A stretch of DNA of 41,080 bases, taken from Bacillota bacterium (GTDB lineage Bacteria; Bacillota; Clostridia; Peptostreptococcales; Anaerovoracaceae). Made by a program: the position numbers and the translations under genes. Below are positions 32,212-39,972 of this stretch, in pieces. The DNA lies in assembly GCA_017472365.1 (NCBI GenBank), contig JAFUQN010000021.1, forward strand, positions 1 through 41,080, read 5' to 3'. The notes below the pieces were generated by a model that had not been told where the DNA came from, did no database searches, and saw nothing but the letters and a program-made list of their open reading frames with translations. Numbering within the stretch: position 1 is the stretch's first letter; each line of letters starts with the position of its first letter.

Positions 32212-33960
32212 TTATACACCAAACTGTGCCTGGTATTCCTTGTACATAGCCTGGTATTCCGGCTCGAGCTTTCTGCTTTCGTTTAAAAATGCATGGACAT
32301 CCATATTGTCCTGTGCACTGGTCAGCAGAGATACCGCGATGTTGGAACAATGGTCAGATACACGTTCATAGTTGGTCAGCAGATCAGAGAACATGAAGCC
32401 CAGCTCGATTGTGCACTTATTTTCCTTCAGACGTTCAATATGACGGCCGCGCAGTACACCCTTCAAATCGTCTACGACATCTTCCAGGGGTTCGACACGC
32501 AAAGCCATTTCCAAATCATTCTTCTCGAAGGCGGTAATGGCCATTTCCATGATGGTCTGGAGCGCATTCTTCATCTTAGTAATTTCGTTCCACGCCTCAT
32601 CGGAGAATGTTGCATTCTTTTCGTGCATTTCCTGAGCCGTTTCCATAATGTTCATCGCATGGTCACTGATACGTTCAAAGTCACCGATATTATGCAGCAG
32701 CTCGGTGATTTCCAAACTGTCCTGATGAGACAGATTTCTGTTGGACAACTTGACCAAATAAGAGCCCAGTTCGTCTTCATACTTGTCCACTGCATCTTCA
32801 TCTGCAACCACCTGGGCAGCGATTTCCGGATCATAATGATCCAGAAGAGACATCGCTCTCAGCATAGAAGCACTGGCCAGATTAGCCATTTCTGCAGCGA
32901 TATCGTGACATCTGCCGATTGCCACGGACGGAGCCTCAAAGAGACGTTCATCCAGTCTGGAGAAGACTTCTGCTTCTTCGTCTTCCGGAATCGTCATATA
33001 GGCCAGCTTTTCCAGTACCTTATTGAAAGGCAGCATCAGTGCAGTTGCCACCACGTTGAAGCAGGTGTGAACCACAGCGATGGAAAACGCATTGGCAGGT
33101 CCGCCGATAAAGCTGAACTTGAACAAGGCATTCAGCGCATAGAACAGAATCAGGAACGAAACTGTACCGATGATATTGAAATACAGGTGAACAATCGCCG
33201 TTCTTCTCGCGTTTTTATTGGTTCCTACAGAGGAAATCATTGCAGTAGCACAAGTACCGATGTTCTGACCCAGAATGATAGGAATCGCACTTCCCAGGGA
33301 AATTGCCCCGGTGGCTGACAATGCCTGTAAAATACCAACGGAAGCCGAAGAACTCTGGATGATGGCAGTAACACCTGCACCTACCAGAACCCCTAGAATC
33401 GGATTTTCAAACTTGGTGAACAGCATTTGGAATTCAGGGATATCTTTAAGCGGCGCAACGGCATCAGACATGGTTTCCATCCCGAACATCAAAATGGCAA
33501 ATCCCAGAAAAATCGTTCCCAGGTCCTTTTTCTTCGCATTCTTCAGGAACATGTACATGATAATACCGACTACAGCCAGAATCGGCGAGAAGGAAGACGG
33601 CTTCAGCATCTTAATGAAGAACGATTCTCCCTGCAGTCCGGTCAAGCTGAGAATCCAGGAAGTCGCCGTGGTACCCACGTTAGCGCCCATGATGATCCCG
33701 ATAGCCTGAGACAACTTCATGATTCCGGAGTTTACAAACCCGACGACCATAACGGTAGTCGCAGAAGACGACTGGATCACCGCAGTAACGATCATCCCCA
33801 GCAGAAATCCGCGTACCGGTGTCTTGGATGCAGTTTCAAGAATCCCCTTCAGGCGGTTTCCTGCTGCTTTTTCCAGCCCATCACCCATGATACTCATCCC
33901 GTACAGGAACATGGCCAGGCCGCCCAGCATTGTAAATACGCTAAAAATGTCCATAGTCAC
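32212..33960 (-). CDS. Na+/phosphate cotransporter with PhoU-like domain
   Basis: 582-residue NptA/YjbB-type transporter. The N-terminal half has two inverted Na/Pi repeats with QSSSATTVMVVGFVNSG near residues 62-78 and QSSSASVGILQALSATGA near 200, the QSSS motifs that define the family. Residues of about 350-560 are helical and PhoU-like (LLHNIGDFERISDHAMNIME; LLTNYERVSDHCSNIAVSLL). It takes up or balances phosphate at the membrane. Start is GTG 33960 (five bases from AAGGAG) or ATG 33954. Its promoter carries Pho-box-like repeats, and the PhoB/PhoR-like pair follows on the same strand. Confidence 0.93.
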   Translation of the reverse strand: MTMDIFSVFTMLGGLAMFLYGMSIMGDGLEKAAGNRLKGILETASKTPVRGFLLGMIVTAVIQSSSATTVMVVGFVNSGIMKLSQAIGIIMGANVGTTATSWILSLTGLQGESFFIKMLKPSSFSPILAVVGIIMYMFLKNAKKKDLGTIFLGFAILMFGMETMSDAVAPLKDIPEFQMLFTKFENPILGVLVGAGVTAIIQSSSASVGILQALSATGAISLGSAIPIILGQNIGTCATAMISSVGTNKNARRTAIVHLYFNIIGTVSFLILFYALNALFKFSFIGGPANAFSIAVVHTCFNVVATALMLPFNKVLEKLAYMTIPEDEEAEVFSRLDERLFEAPSVAIGRCHDIAAEMANLASASMLRAMSLLDHYDPEIAAQVVADEDAVDKYEDELGSYLVKLSNRNLSHQDSLEITELLHNIGDFERISDHAMNIMETAQEMHEKNATFSDEAWNEITKMKNALQTIMEMAITAFEKNDLEMALRVEPLEDVVDDLKGVLRGRHIERLKENKCTIELGFMFSDLLTNYERVSDHCSNIAVSLLTSAQDNMDVHAFLNESRKLEPEYQAMYKEYQAQFGV

Positions 33961-34012
33961 AAATTCTCCTTACATTACACAAATCACATACCAATTGACT
34001 TTACTATCATCT

Positions 34013-34041
34013 ATTTTATCATTTTGGATCCCCAATGTAAA
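34013..34041 (-). promoter_or_regulatory. Promoter of the Na/Pi transporter
   Basis: -35 TTTACA (34036-34041), 17-bp spacer, extended -10 TGATAAAAT (hexamer 34013-34018). Confidence 0.65.
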
Positions 34042-34058
34042 AAACAAAACTTAGCTTT

Positions 34059-34075
34059 TGTAAAATCTATGTAAA
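34059..34075 (-). promoter_or_regulatory. Pho-box-like direct repeat
   Basis: TTTACA-tagat-TTTACA on the minus strand: two hexamers exactly 11 bp apart, with a third copy forming the -35 element 23 bp (about two turns) downstream. This is the spacing and close to the sequence of PhoP/PhoB sites (TTAACA-type repeats with 11-bp period). Confidence 0.6.
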
Positions 34076-34076
34076 A

Positions 34077-35135
34077 TCATTTCTTTTCCTGTCGTTTCAG
34101 CCGGAAGAAATTCACCGCCATCATGACAAAGAAAATCATGCTGAAATATCCGCCGATGGGATATAAAATCGCCACCAGGTTATTGAAGCCAAATAAACTC
34201 AGTCCATAGCCGGCCAAAGCAACCGCGTATACATACCGGTTCCGGTTCTTCTTTGGAAGAACCGTAGTCACACCGTAGAGACATACGGTTGCCGCGCCGA
34301 AAATGGCGATCATCAGAACGAACGCATACACAAATCCCAAATTCGGAGACAGTGCTCTGGCAAAGCCCAGCATCGGAAGAGAGACGCTCTGCGCCACATC
34401 AGGATTGGTCTGGGTTGTCAGGAACAGAAGCAGAATAACCACCGTAAGCGCCGCCGCCCCGGTGAACGCTCCCAGCTTTGCCTGCTTCCAGTCCGAATGA
34501 CGCTGACAGTTCCCCAGAATCGGTACGGCCGCCGTCAGATTATATGTTACGAATGCCAGCGACGAGCTGATCCAGTTCTGCGCCAGCGGACTCTTTTCCG
34601 CATCCACCACGCCGCCGATCTTCGATCCGTCGCGGATCAGAAGATAAATACTGATGATCAGCGTTCCGGCCACCAGGATCGGAGTCACTTTCTGAAGACG
34701 TTTCGACACCACTTCAAATCCATTGATGGCTGTCCAGACAGCGAGCACCATGTAAATAACGCTTCCAAATGCATGGTACAGTCCGAACTGTTCCTCCAGC
34801 AGCGCGCCTCCCGCGGAAACCATAGATAAGTATGCCATCCACAGAAATACGGACATGATCCCGCCGATGACCACGGTTACCTTCGGATGATCAATGGGAC
34901 AAACCAGCTTTCCAAATTCCGAGCTTTCAGTCATTTTAGCGTTGGCGACACTGAAATATCCAAATGTAAATAAAAAAGCAGATGCCACGGCGATCCCTTT
35001 CAGTCCTTCCAGACCAAAGACGCCGAAAAACTGCCACATTTCCTTTCCGGACGAAAAACCAGCTCCCATCAACGTACTCATATACATCAGTGCGATCTGG
35101 TAAAATTTCAATCGAAACTCTTTTTTCTCACCCAT
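34077..35135 (-). CDS. YkvI-family membrane transporter
   Basis: 352-residue integral membrane protein with about ten spans. The N-terminal block LMYMSTLMGAGFSSGKEMWQ is typical of the YkvI family, distant relatives of sodium-coupled amino-acid transporters of the LeuT fold. Further blocks are VTYNLTAAVPILGNC and GAATVCLYGVTTVLP. The substrate is unknown. Start ATG 35135 (MGEKKEFRLKF) follows a weak GGGAAAACC; a GTG eight codons upstream has no Shine-Dalgarno. It precedes the Na/Pi gene but is separated from it by that gene's own promoter. Confidence 0.85.
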   Translation of the reverse strand: MGEKKEFRLKFYQIALMYMSTLMGAGFSSGKEMWQFFGVFGLEGLKGIAVASAFLFTFGYFSVANAKMTESSEFGKLVCPIDHPKVTVVIGGIMSVFLWMAYLSMVSAGGALLEEQFGLYHAFGSVIYMVLAVWTAINGFEVVSKRLQKVTPILVAGTLIISIYLLIRDGSKIGGVVDAEKSPLAQNWISSSLAFVTYNLTAAVPILGNCQRHSDWKQAKLGAFTGAAALTVVILLLFLTTQTNPDVAQSVSLPMLGFARALSPNLGFVYAFVLMIAIFGAATVCLYGVTTVLPKKNRNRYVYAVALAGYGLSLFGFNNLVAILYPIGGYFSMIFFVMMAVNFFRLKRQEKK

Positions 35136-35186
35136 AGGTTTTCCCGTTTTCCCTTTCACTTTTCATTATTTTGTACATACACAGAT

Positions 35187-35215
35187 ATTTTACTTCGTCC
35201 ATAAAAAAAGAGCAA
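35187..35215 (-). promoter_or_regulatory. Candidate promoter of the YkvI-like gene
   Basis: -35 TTGCTC (35210-35215), 17-bp spacer, -10 TAAAAT (35187-35192). The -35 is the last six bases of the aldolase terminator stem, and the terminator's T-run fills the spacer. Confidence 0.4.
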
Positions 35216-35237
35216 GACAATTCAAACTGTCCTGCTC
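35203..35237 (-). terminator. Terminator of the KDPG aldolase gene
   Basis: GAGCAGGACA pairs with TGTCTTGCTC (one G-T pair) around an 8-nt loop and runs into TTTTTTT. Confidence 0.88.
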
Positions 35238-35263
35238 CTGCTTTTCTTATGTCCGGTCAGCAG

Positions 35264-35905
35264 TTATGCTTCTCTGACCTTCTTTACGATATCTGTCGCC
35301 TCTTTGCACAGTCTGGTTACTTCTGCCCAGTTCTTCGCATCCAAATACTTATCAGCAACCATGAACGAACCACCGCAAGCTGCGATGTTCTTGTTGGCAA
35401 TGAATTCACCCAGATTATCCAGAGAAACACCTCCGGTGGGCATAAACTTCAATCCGTTGAAGGGGCCGGACAGAGCTTTGATGGTGGCCAGACCGCCGTA
35501 CTGAGCCGCCGGGAAGAACTTGACCACTTTCAGTCCCAACTTCAGTGCCTGCATGATTTCCGAAGGAGTCACACAGCCGGGGAGAGGCAGTACATTCTGA
35601 TCCAGACAATACTTTACGATTTCTGCATCAAATCCGGGACTTACCACAAACTTAGCACCAGCCTTTACAGCGCGTTCCGCCTGTTCCATATTAATAACGG
35701 TACCTGCACCCACCAGCATGTCGGGATATGCTTCCAGCATCTTGGCAATGACCTTGTCTGCACCTTCTGCGCGGAATGTCACTTCAGCCGCCGGCATATT
35801 TCCGGCAATCAGAGCTTCTGCCAGAGGAATGGCGTCATTGATATCCTTCAGTTTAATGACAGGAACGATACCGATTTCACTTACTTTCTTAATTACATTA
35901 TCCAT
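35264..35905 (-). CDS. eda: 2-keto-3-deoxy-6-phosphogluconate/4-hydroxy-2-oxoglutarate aldolase
   Basis: 213-residue class I aldolase. EIGIVPVIKL, AAEVTFRAEGADKVI with the catalytic Glu, VGAGTVINMEQAERA, LPLPGCVTPSEIMQA and LKVVKFFPAAQYGG with the Schiff-base Lys are all present, followed by FMPTGGVSLDN. It cleaves KDPG to pyruvate and glyceraldehyde 3-phosphate or acts on hydroxyoxoglutarate. No dehydratase or sugar-acid genes lie nearby, so the pathway is open. ATG 35905 is used; an earlier in-frame start would read through the promoter region. Confidence 0.95.
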   Translation of the reverse strand: MDNVIKKVSEIGIVPVIKLKDINDAIPLAEALIAGNMPAAEVTFRAEGADKVIAKMLEAYPDMLVGAGTVINMEQAERAVKAGAKFVVSPGFDAEIVKYCLDQNVLPLPGCVTPSEIMQALKLGLKVVKFFPAAQYGGLATIKALSGPFNGLKFMPTGGVSLDNLGEFIANKNIAACGGSFMVADKYLDAKNWAEVTRLCKEATDIVKKVREA

Positions 35906-35937
35906 AAGTATCTCATCCTTTCGTTTGTAAGATACTT
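35906..35937. promoter_or_regulatory. Inverted repeat around the eda start and Shine-Dalgarno
   Basis: AAGTATCT and AGATACTT are perfect 8-bp arms 16 bp apart. The 5' arm lies at the predicted transcription start, the loop holds the AAAGGATG Shine-Dalgarno, and the 3' arm abuts the ATG. It could be a DNA operator or an mRNA hairpin that presents the ribosome site in its loop. Confidence 0.5.
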
Positions 35938-35939
35938 TA

Positions 35940-35968
35940 AGAATAGCTCGAATCGCCTCCGATGTCAA
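35940..35968 (-). promoter_or_regulatory. eda promoter
   Basis: Perfect -35 TTGACA (35963-35968), 17-bp spacer, -10 TATTCT (35940-35945). The predicted start is about 35933. Confidence 0.6.
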
Positions 35969-35990
35969 CCTTCCGGCAGAGGCCGGGCGG

Positions 35991-36329
35991 TCAGAAGAGA
36001 CCGCCGAACAAGCCCCCTCTCCCGTCATTTCCACTTCCACCGCAGAAGCAGAACAGAACGATCAGGATCAGGATCCAGCCCCAACTTCCCCCGTTATCTC
36101 CGCAGTGATCGCTGCAGTTGTTTCCGCCCGAACCAAAACCGGAAAAACCTCCGCAGAGAAGAAAAACGAGAATCAGGATCGGAAGCCAGCTTTCCCAGCC
36201 ATTACCGCTGTCGCAGCAGAGATCCTTCGGCGGACATCCCGGTTCACAGTGGTCTCTCGGTTCACAGGGCGGGCCACAATCCGGACGGTGCCCGTAACCA
36301 TTCCCCTGCTTCATGTACTCTTCACTCAA
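35991..36329 (-). CDS. Cys/Gly-rich small membrane protein, unknown function
   Basis: 112 residues if translation starts at TTG 36329, which has GGAGG eight bases upstream; ATG 36314 (MKQGNGYG) is the alternative. The N-terminal third is hydrophilic with many Cys, Pro and Gly (CGPPCEPRDHCEPGCPPKDL). Two hydrophobic stretches, WLPILILVFLLCGGF and WGWILILIVLFCFCGG, are separated by a Gly/Cys loop, and the end is GGLFGGLF. There are more than ten Cys in all. It recalls the small high-cysteine proteins annotated in many Clostridia without function. It lies between the second pseudouridine synthase and eda; its mRNA start is covered by a terminator-like hairpin. Confidence 0.65.
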   Translation of the reverse strand: MSEEYMKQGNGYGHRPDCGPPCEPRDHCEPGCPPKDLCCDSGNGWESWLPILILVFLLCGGFSGFGSGGNNCSDHCGDNGGSWGWILILIVLFCFCGGSGNDGRGGLFGGLF

Positions 36330-36333
36330 AAAA

Positions 36334-36373
36334 ATCACCTCCATCCATGGTAGTTCCATAGTATGAAGGTGAT
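36334..36373 (-). terminator. Terminator-like hairpin that includes the next gene's Shine-Dalgarno
   Basis: On the minus strand ATCACCTTCAT pairs with ATGGAGGTGAT (11 bp, one G-U) around an 18-nt loop and runs into TTTTTTT. It ends the upstream nadK-rluD-type transcript. Its 3' arm is also the only good ribosome site of the Cys/Gly-rich gene, so it can hide that site. Confidence 0.65.
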
Positions 36374-36387
36374 CGTTCTTTTGTGCA

Positions 36388-37302
36388 TTATTCTTTATAT
36401 TCGCGTCCCAGCATTGCCCGCAGCCTGGTCATATCCTGCGGCATCGGTGCTTCCACTGTCATGCGTTCCTTCGTTCGCGGATGAATGAACGATATTTTAC
36501 ATGCATGAAGAGCCTGACGTTCAATCAGGTGATGTTCCGCCTCACCTTCCCCATACAAGTGATCACTGATCAGCGGATATCCCAAATGCGACATATGAAC
36601 ACGGATCTGATGGGTCCGGCCCGTCTCCAGAACCAGTTCCACAAGACTGAAATTCTTTTCAAATGTGGAAATACTACGGAAGTGAGTCACAGACGGAGCT
36701 CCATCATCGCATACAGCTCTGCGCCAGGGATCGTTTTCCTTTCTTCCAATGGGAAGATCGATGGTTCCGGCTCCGGTCAGCGTTCCTCTGACAAAAGCCA
36801 GATATGTCTTTTCCACCTGGTTTTTCTGCATCTGTTTCATGAAGAAATCCTGGCAGTAGCTGTTTTTTGCAACAATACAAATCCCGGAGGTATCCATATC
36901 CAGACGATTCACCAGACGGATTTTATACTGATCTCCACGGTCAGCCATGCGCTTCGCCAGGCCGTTCACCATGGTTCCGTTGGGCTTTCCGTTGGTAGGA
37001 TGGACCACCAGTCCCGGCTGTTTATTCACCACGATCAGATCTTCGTCTTCGTAAAGAACATCGATGGGAATATCCTCCGGTTCAAACCAGCTGGTTTCTT
37101 CCGGCATCCTGATTTCCAAAACCTGGCCCTTTTTCCCCTGTTCAAAAGCTTTCACGGCCTTTCCGTCCAGAAAAATACGTTCTTCATCTTTCAGCTTTCG
37201 AAGGAACCGGGTGGATACACCGAATTCCCTGCGCAGAAGCGAACGCAACGCCAAAGTTTCATCTTCTTTTTTCAATATGTAAGTCAGTTTTGATTCGCTC
37301 AT
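36388..37302 (-). CDS. RluD-family pseudouridine synthase (intact paralogue)
   Basis: 304-residue pseudouridine synthase with an S4-like N-terminal region (TRFLRKLKDEERIFLDGKAV, about 31-50) and a full catalytic domain: LIVVNKQPGLVVHPTNGKPN, RLVNRLDMDTSGICIVAKN with catalytic Asp135, LETGRTHQIRVHMSHLGYPL and RQALHACKISFIHP. It modifies RNA uridines; the exact site is unknown. ATG 37302 overlaps the nadK stop by one base (TAATG), so translation is coupled to nadK. It is a distinct paralogue of the split copy at 20298-21260. Confidence 0.93.
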   Translation of the reverse strand: MSESKLTYILKKEDETLALRSLLRREFGVSTRFLRKLKDEERIFLDGKAVKAFEQGKKGQVLEIRMPEETSWFEPEDIPIDVLYEDEDLIVVNKQPGLVVHPTNGKPNGTMVNGLAKRMADRGDQYKIRLVNRLDMDTSGICIVAKNSYCQDFFMKQMQKNQVEKTYLAFVRGTLTGAGTIDLPIGRKENDPWRRAVCDDGAPSVTHFRSISTFEKNFSLVELVLETGRTHQIRVHMSHLGYPLISDHLYGEGEAEHHLIERQALHACKISFIHPRTKERMTVEAPMPQDMTRLRAMLGREYKE

Positions 37303-38102
37303 TATAACAACTTGCTCTTGGCCTTTCGCCAGAAATCGTACTGTTCGAAACGCAGAAGCTGGATCGTATCATCAGACAGTTCGACAGTGATTTTATCAAT
37401 GCGGTCATAACGCTGACTGGTATGGTCAGCTACGATGTAAATACCCCGGTCCTCAGTATTCTCCGGATGGATGATGACAGGCAGGTTATTGGGAAGAAGG
37501 ACGCTGGACAGGAAGGATCGATACGCCGTGGTGTTCTGGGGCGCAATGGGTGTTACCTGCAAAAGATCCAGACGGGGATCGACGATGCTTCCTCTCAGGG
37601 CATAATTATAAGCAGTACTTCCCGCAGGCGTACAAATCAGAAGACCATCACCGCTGAACTTTTCAATGAAGCTGTCACCGATGGACATGTTCAAGTGGAT
37701 CAGATGGGTTCTGTCACAGGAAATCGTGATTTCGTTCAAACCACGCTGGAAGAACGTTTCTTCTCCCACCTCGATGGCAGCCTCGACCGTCTTCAGATTC
37801 TGAATCGTGTATTCTCCCTGGTTATACCGGAATATAAACTCATCCAGTTCATCGGGATGAAGATCCTGGAAAAAGCCCAGATGACCGGTGTTGACCCCCA
37901 CAAAGGGAATCGACGGGAAATCCAGCTGGTGGACCATTCGCAGGAGCTGACCGTCACCGCCGATGCAGACGATCAGTTCTGCTTTGGAATCAAACTCATC
38001 CGGAACGGAAAATCCAGCCATTTCCAGCTTCTGTTTCAGAACGCGGCGCGTCTCTTTCGACAGCGGAGCGTCATTTTCAAAGATATTGATGATTCTTCCC
38101 AT
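37302..38102 (-). CDS. nadK: NAD kinase
   Basis: 266-residue ATP-NAD kinase, the only route to NADP. The nucleotide motif is IVCIGGDGQLLRMVHQ (GGDG at 48-51; the usual next residue is Thr, here Gln), followed by VGVNTGHLGFFQD and GDGLLICTPAGSTAYNYALR. ATG 38102 is six bases after AAGGAG. It sits ten bases after the pepF stop. Confidence 0.95.
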   Translation of the reverse strand: MGRIINIFENDAPLSKETRRVLKQKLEMAGFSVPDEFDSKAELIVCIGGDGQLLRMVHQLDFPSIPFVGVNTGHLGFFQDLHPDELDEFIFRYNQGEYTIQNLKTVEAAIEVGEETFFQRGLNEITISCDRTHLIHLNMSIGDSFIEKFSGDGLLICTPAGSTAYNYALRGSIVDPRLDLLQVTPIAPQNTTAYRSFLSSVLLPNNLPVIIHPENTEDRGIYIVADHTSQRYDRIDKITVELSDDTIQLLRFEQYDFWRKAKSKLL

Positions 38103-38112
38103 AACAAGCTCC

Positions 38113-39915
38113 TTACAGCAGCGCTTCCAGCTGGTCGATCAGATCCTTGAAGGCCTCCATAGCCTGACGGATGGGTTCCGGCTGGCTCATATCCACACCT
38201 GCAATTTTCAGTAGTTCCACCGGATAATCGCATTCACCGGATTTCAAGAAGCGAATGTAGTTATCTCTGGCAACCTCACCTTCGGTGAGGATCTTCTTCG
38301 ACAGCGCGGTGGCTGCGGAATAACCGGTCGCATATTTATAAACATAGAAGGAATTGTAGAAGTGAGGAATTCTGGACCACTCGTAAGCGATCTGATCATC
38401 ACATACCACAGTTTCACCGAAGTACTTCTTATTCAGAGCATAATACTGTTCTGCCAGGAATTCCGCAGTCAGAACTTCACCCGATTCCACAGCTTCGTGA
38501 GCCATCTTTTCAAATTCTGCGAACATGGTCTGACGAAATAACGTGGTTCGGAATTCTTCGATGTGGAGATTCAGCAGGTACTTCTTTTCTTCCACGTCCT
38601 TCGCATTCTTCAACAGATGGTGGATTAGCAGGGATTCATTCACCGTGGAAGCCACTTCCGCTGTAAAGATGGAATGACCACCGTAAACGAAGGGCTGTTC
38701 TTCTCTTGTATAACAGGAATGCATAGAATGACCCATTTCGTGAATCACTGTAAACACATCCTGAAGTTTTCCGTCGTAGTTCAGAAGCATGTACGGTTTA
38801 CTGTCGTAGCTTCCGAAAGAATACGCACCGCTGGTCTTTCCTTCGTTTTCATAAACGTCCACCCAGCCGTCGCTGAAGCCCTTGTTCATCCTGGACAGAT
38901 AATCCCCGCCCATGCACGCCAGTGCTTCATTGATCATTTCCAGTGCCCTCTCGTAAGGAATCTCTTCCTTGGGCATTTCCACCAGAGGAACATAAACGTC
39001 ATACATGTGAACTTCATCTACACCCAGCATCTTCTTTCTCAGCCCCATGTATCTGTGAAGCTGCGGAAGATATTCGTTGACCACGGCGATCAAATTATTG
39101 TACACATCTGTAGATACGTTGTCACCGGACAGAGCCGCCTCCATGGCAGAACCGTAACGTCTCAGTCTTGCACTGACAACGTCAGTTTTCGTATTGTAAT
39201 TGTACGTGGTAGCCAGCGTATTTTTCTGTGCGATATAAGCCGCATACATGTGTTCAAAGGCTTCTTTTCTGACGCGTCTGTCATGGGACTGCATCAGACC
39301 GATATAATTTCCATGAGTCACTTCCACGGTCTCACCGTCTTCACCCACGATGGTACCGAACTTGATGTCTGCATCGTTGATCATGGAGAAAATATCGTTG
39401 GTAGCCGACGTGATTTCACTCATCTGCGCAAGAATATTTTCTTCTGCTTTTGTCAGAACGTGTTCCTTTTCGCGGAACAGTTCATCGAACATGTGCGCAT
39501 ACATCTTCAGTCCTTCCACTGCTTCGATGTACTGTCTCACCGTTTCTTCCGGGACTTCCAGCAGCTCCGGAGTAAAGAACGCAGTCTGTGCAGAAATCTT
39601 TGCCAGCATGGTCTGCGCCTTGTCGGTCATAGCCTGGGTCGCTCCCACACGATTATCTTCATCGCGCTTCATTCTGGCATATACATAAACCTTTTCCGCC
39701 GTCATCCACAGCAGATCTCTGGCCTTCATGGCTTCCAGCAGCACCTCTCCGCTTTCTCCCAGTCGGCCGGAAAAAGCCGTAAACTGTTCTGCCAGGTCCA
39801 GCGATTTCTTCATCGCAGCTTCCCACTGATCTGCGTCAGCGAACATATCTTCAATATCCCACTTGAATTCCTGAGGGATATCCCGTCTCTGTTTTGCTTT
39901 TTTATCCATTCCCAT
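38113..39915 (-). CDS. pepF: Oligoendopeptidase F
   Basis: 600-residue cytoplasmic M3B zinc peptidase that cuts oligopeptides. The HExxH motif is in VIHEMGHSMHSCYTREEQPF (His at about 392 and 396), with the third ligand Glu in FTAEVASTVNESLL. The N-terminal half is the helical lid. ATG 39915 follows AAGGG. First of pepF-nadK-rluD-type genes, closely spaced. Confidence 0.96.
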   Translation of the reverse strand: MGMDKKAKQRRDIPQEFKWDIEDMFADADQWEAAMKKSLDLAEQFTAFSGRLGESGEVLLEAMKARDLLWMTAEKVYVYARMKRDEDNRVGATQAMTDKAQTMLAKISAQTAFFTPELLEVPEETVRQYIEAVEGLKMYAHMFDELFREKEHVLTKAEENILAQMSEITSATNDIFSMINDADIKFGTIVGEDGETVEVTHGNYIGLMQSHDRRVRKEAFEHMYAAYIAQKNTLATTYNYNTKTDVVSARLRRYGSAMEAALSGDNVSTDVYNNLIAVVNEYLPQLHRYMGLRKKMLGVDEVHMYDVYVPLVEMPKEEIPYERALEMINEALACMGGDYLSRMNKGFSDGWVDVYENEGKTSGAYSFGSYDSKPYMLLNYDGKLQDVFTVIHEMGHSMHSCYTREEQPFVYGGHSIFTAEVASTVNESLLIHHLLKNAKDVEEKKYLLNLHIEEFRTTLFRQTMFAEFEKMAHEAVESGEVLTAEFLAEQYYALNKKYFGETVVCDDQIAYEWSRIPHFYNSFYVYKYATGYSAATALSKKILTEGEVARDNYIRFLKSGECDYPVELLKIAGVDMSQPEPIRQAMEAFKDLIDQLEALL

Positions 39916-39963
39916 TTTGGTTACCCTTCCTTATATTTTGATTTAGTGTCTCCACCTGTCTTC

Positions 39964-39972
39964 ATTTTATCA
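39964..39972 (-). promoter_or_regulatory. Candidate extended -10 of the pepF operon
   Basis: TGATAAAAT, in which the TGA is the stop codon of the EamA transporter gene. The -35 region (TGGATT) is weak. Confidence 0.35.
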
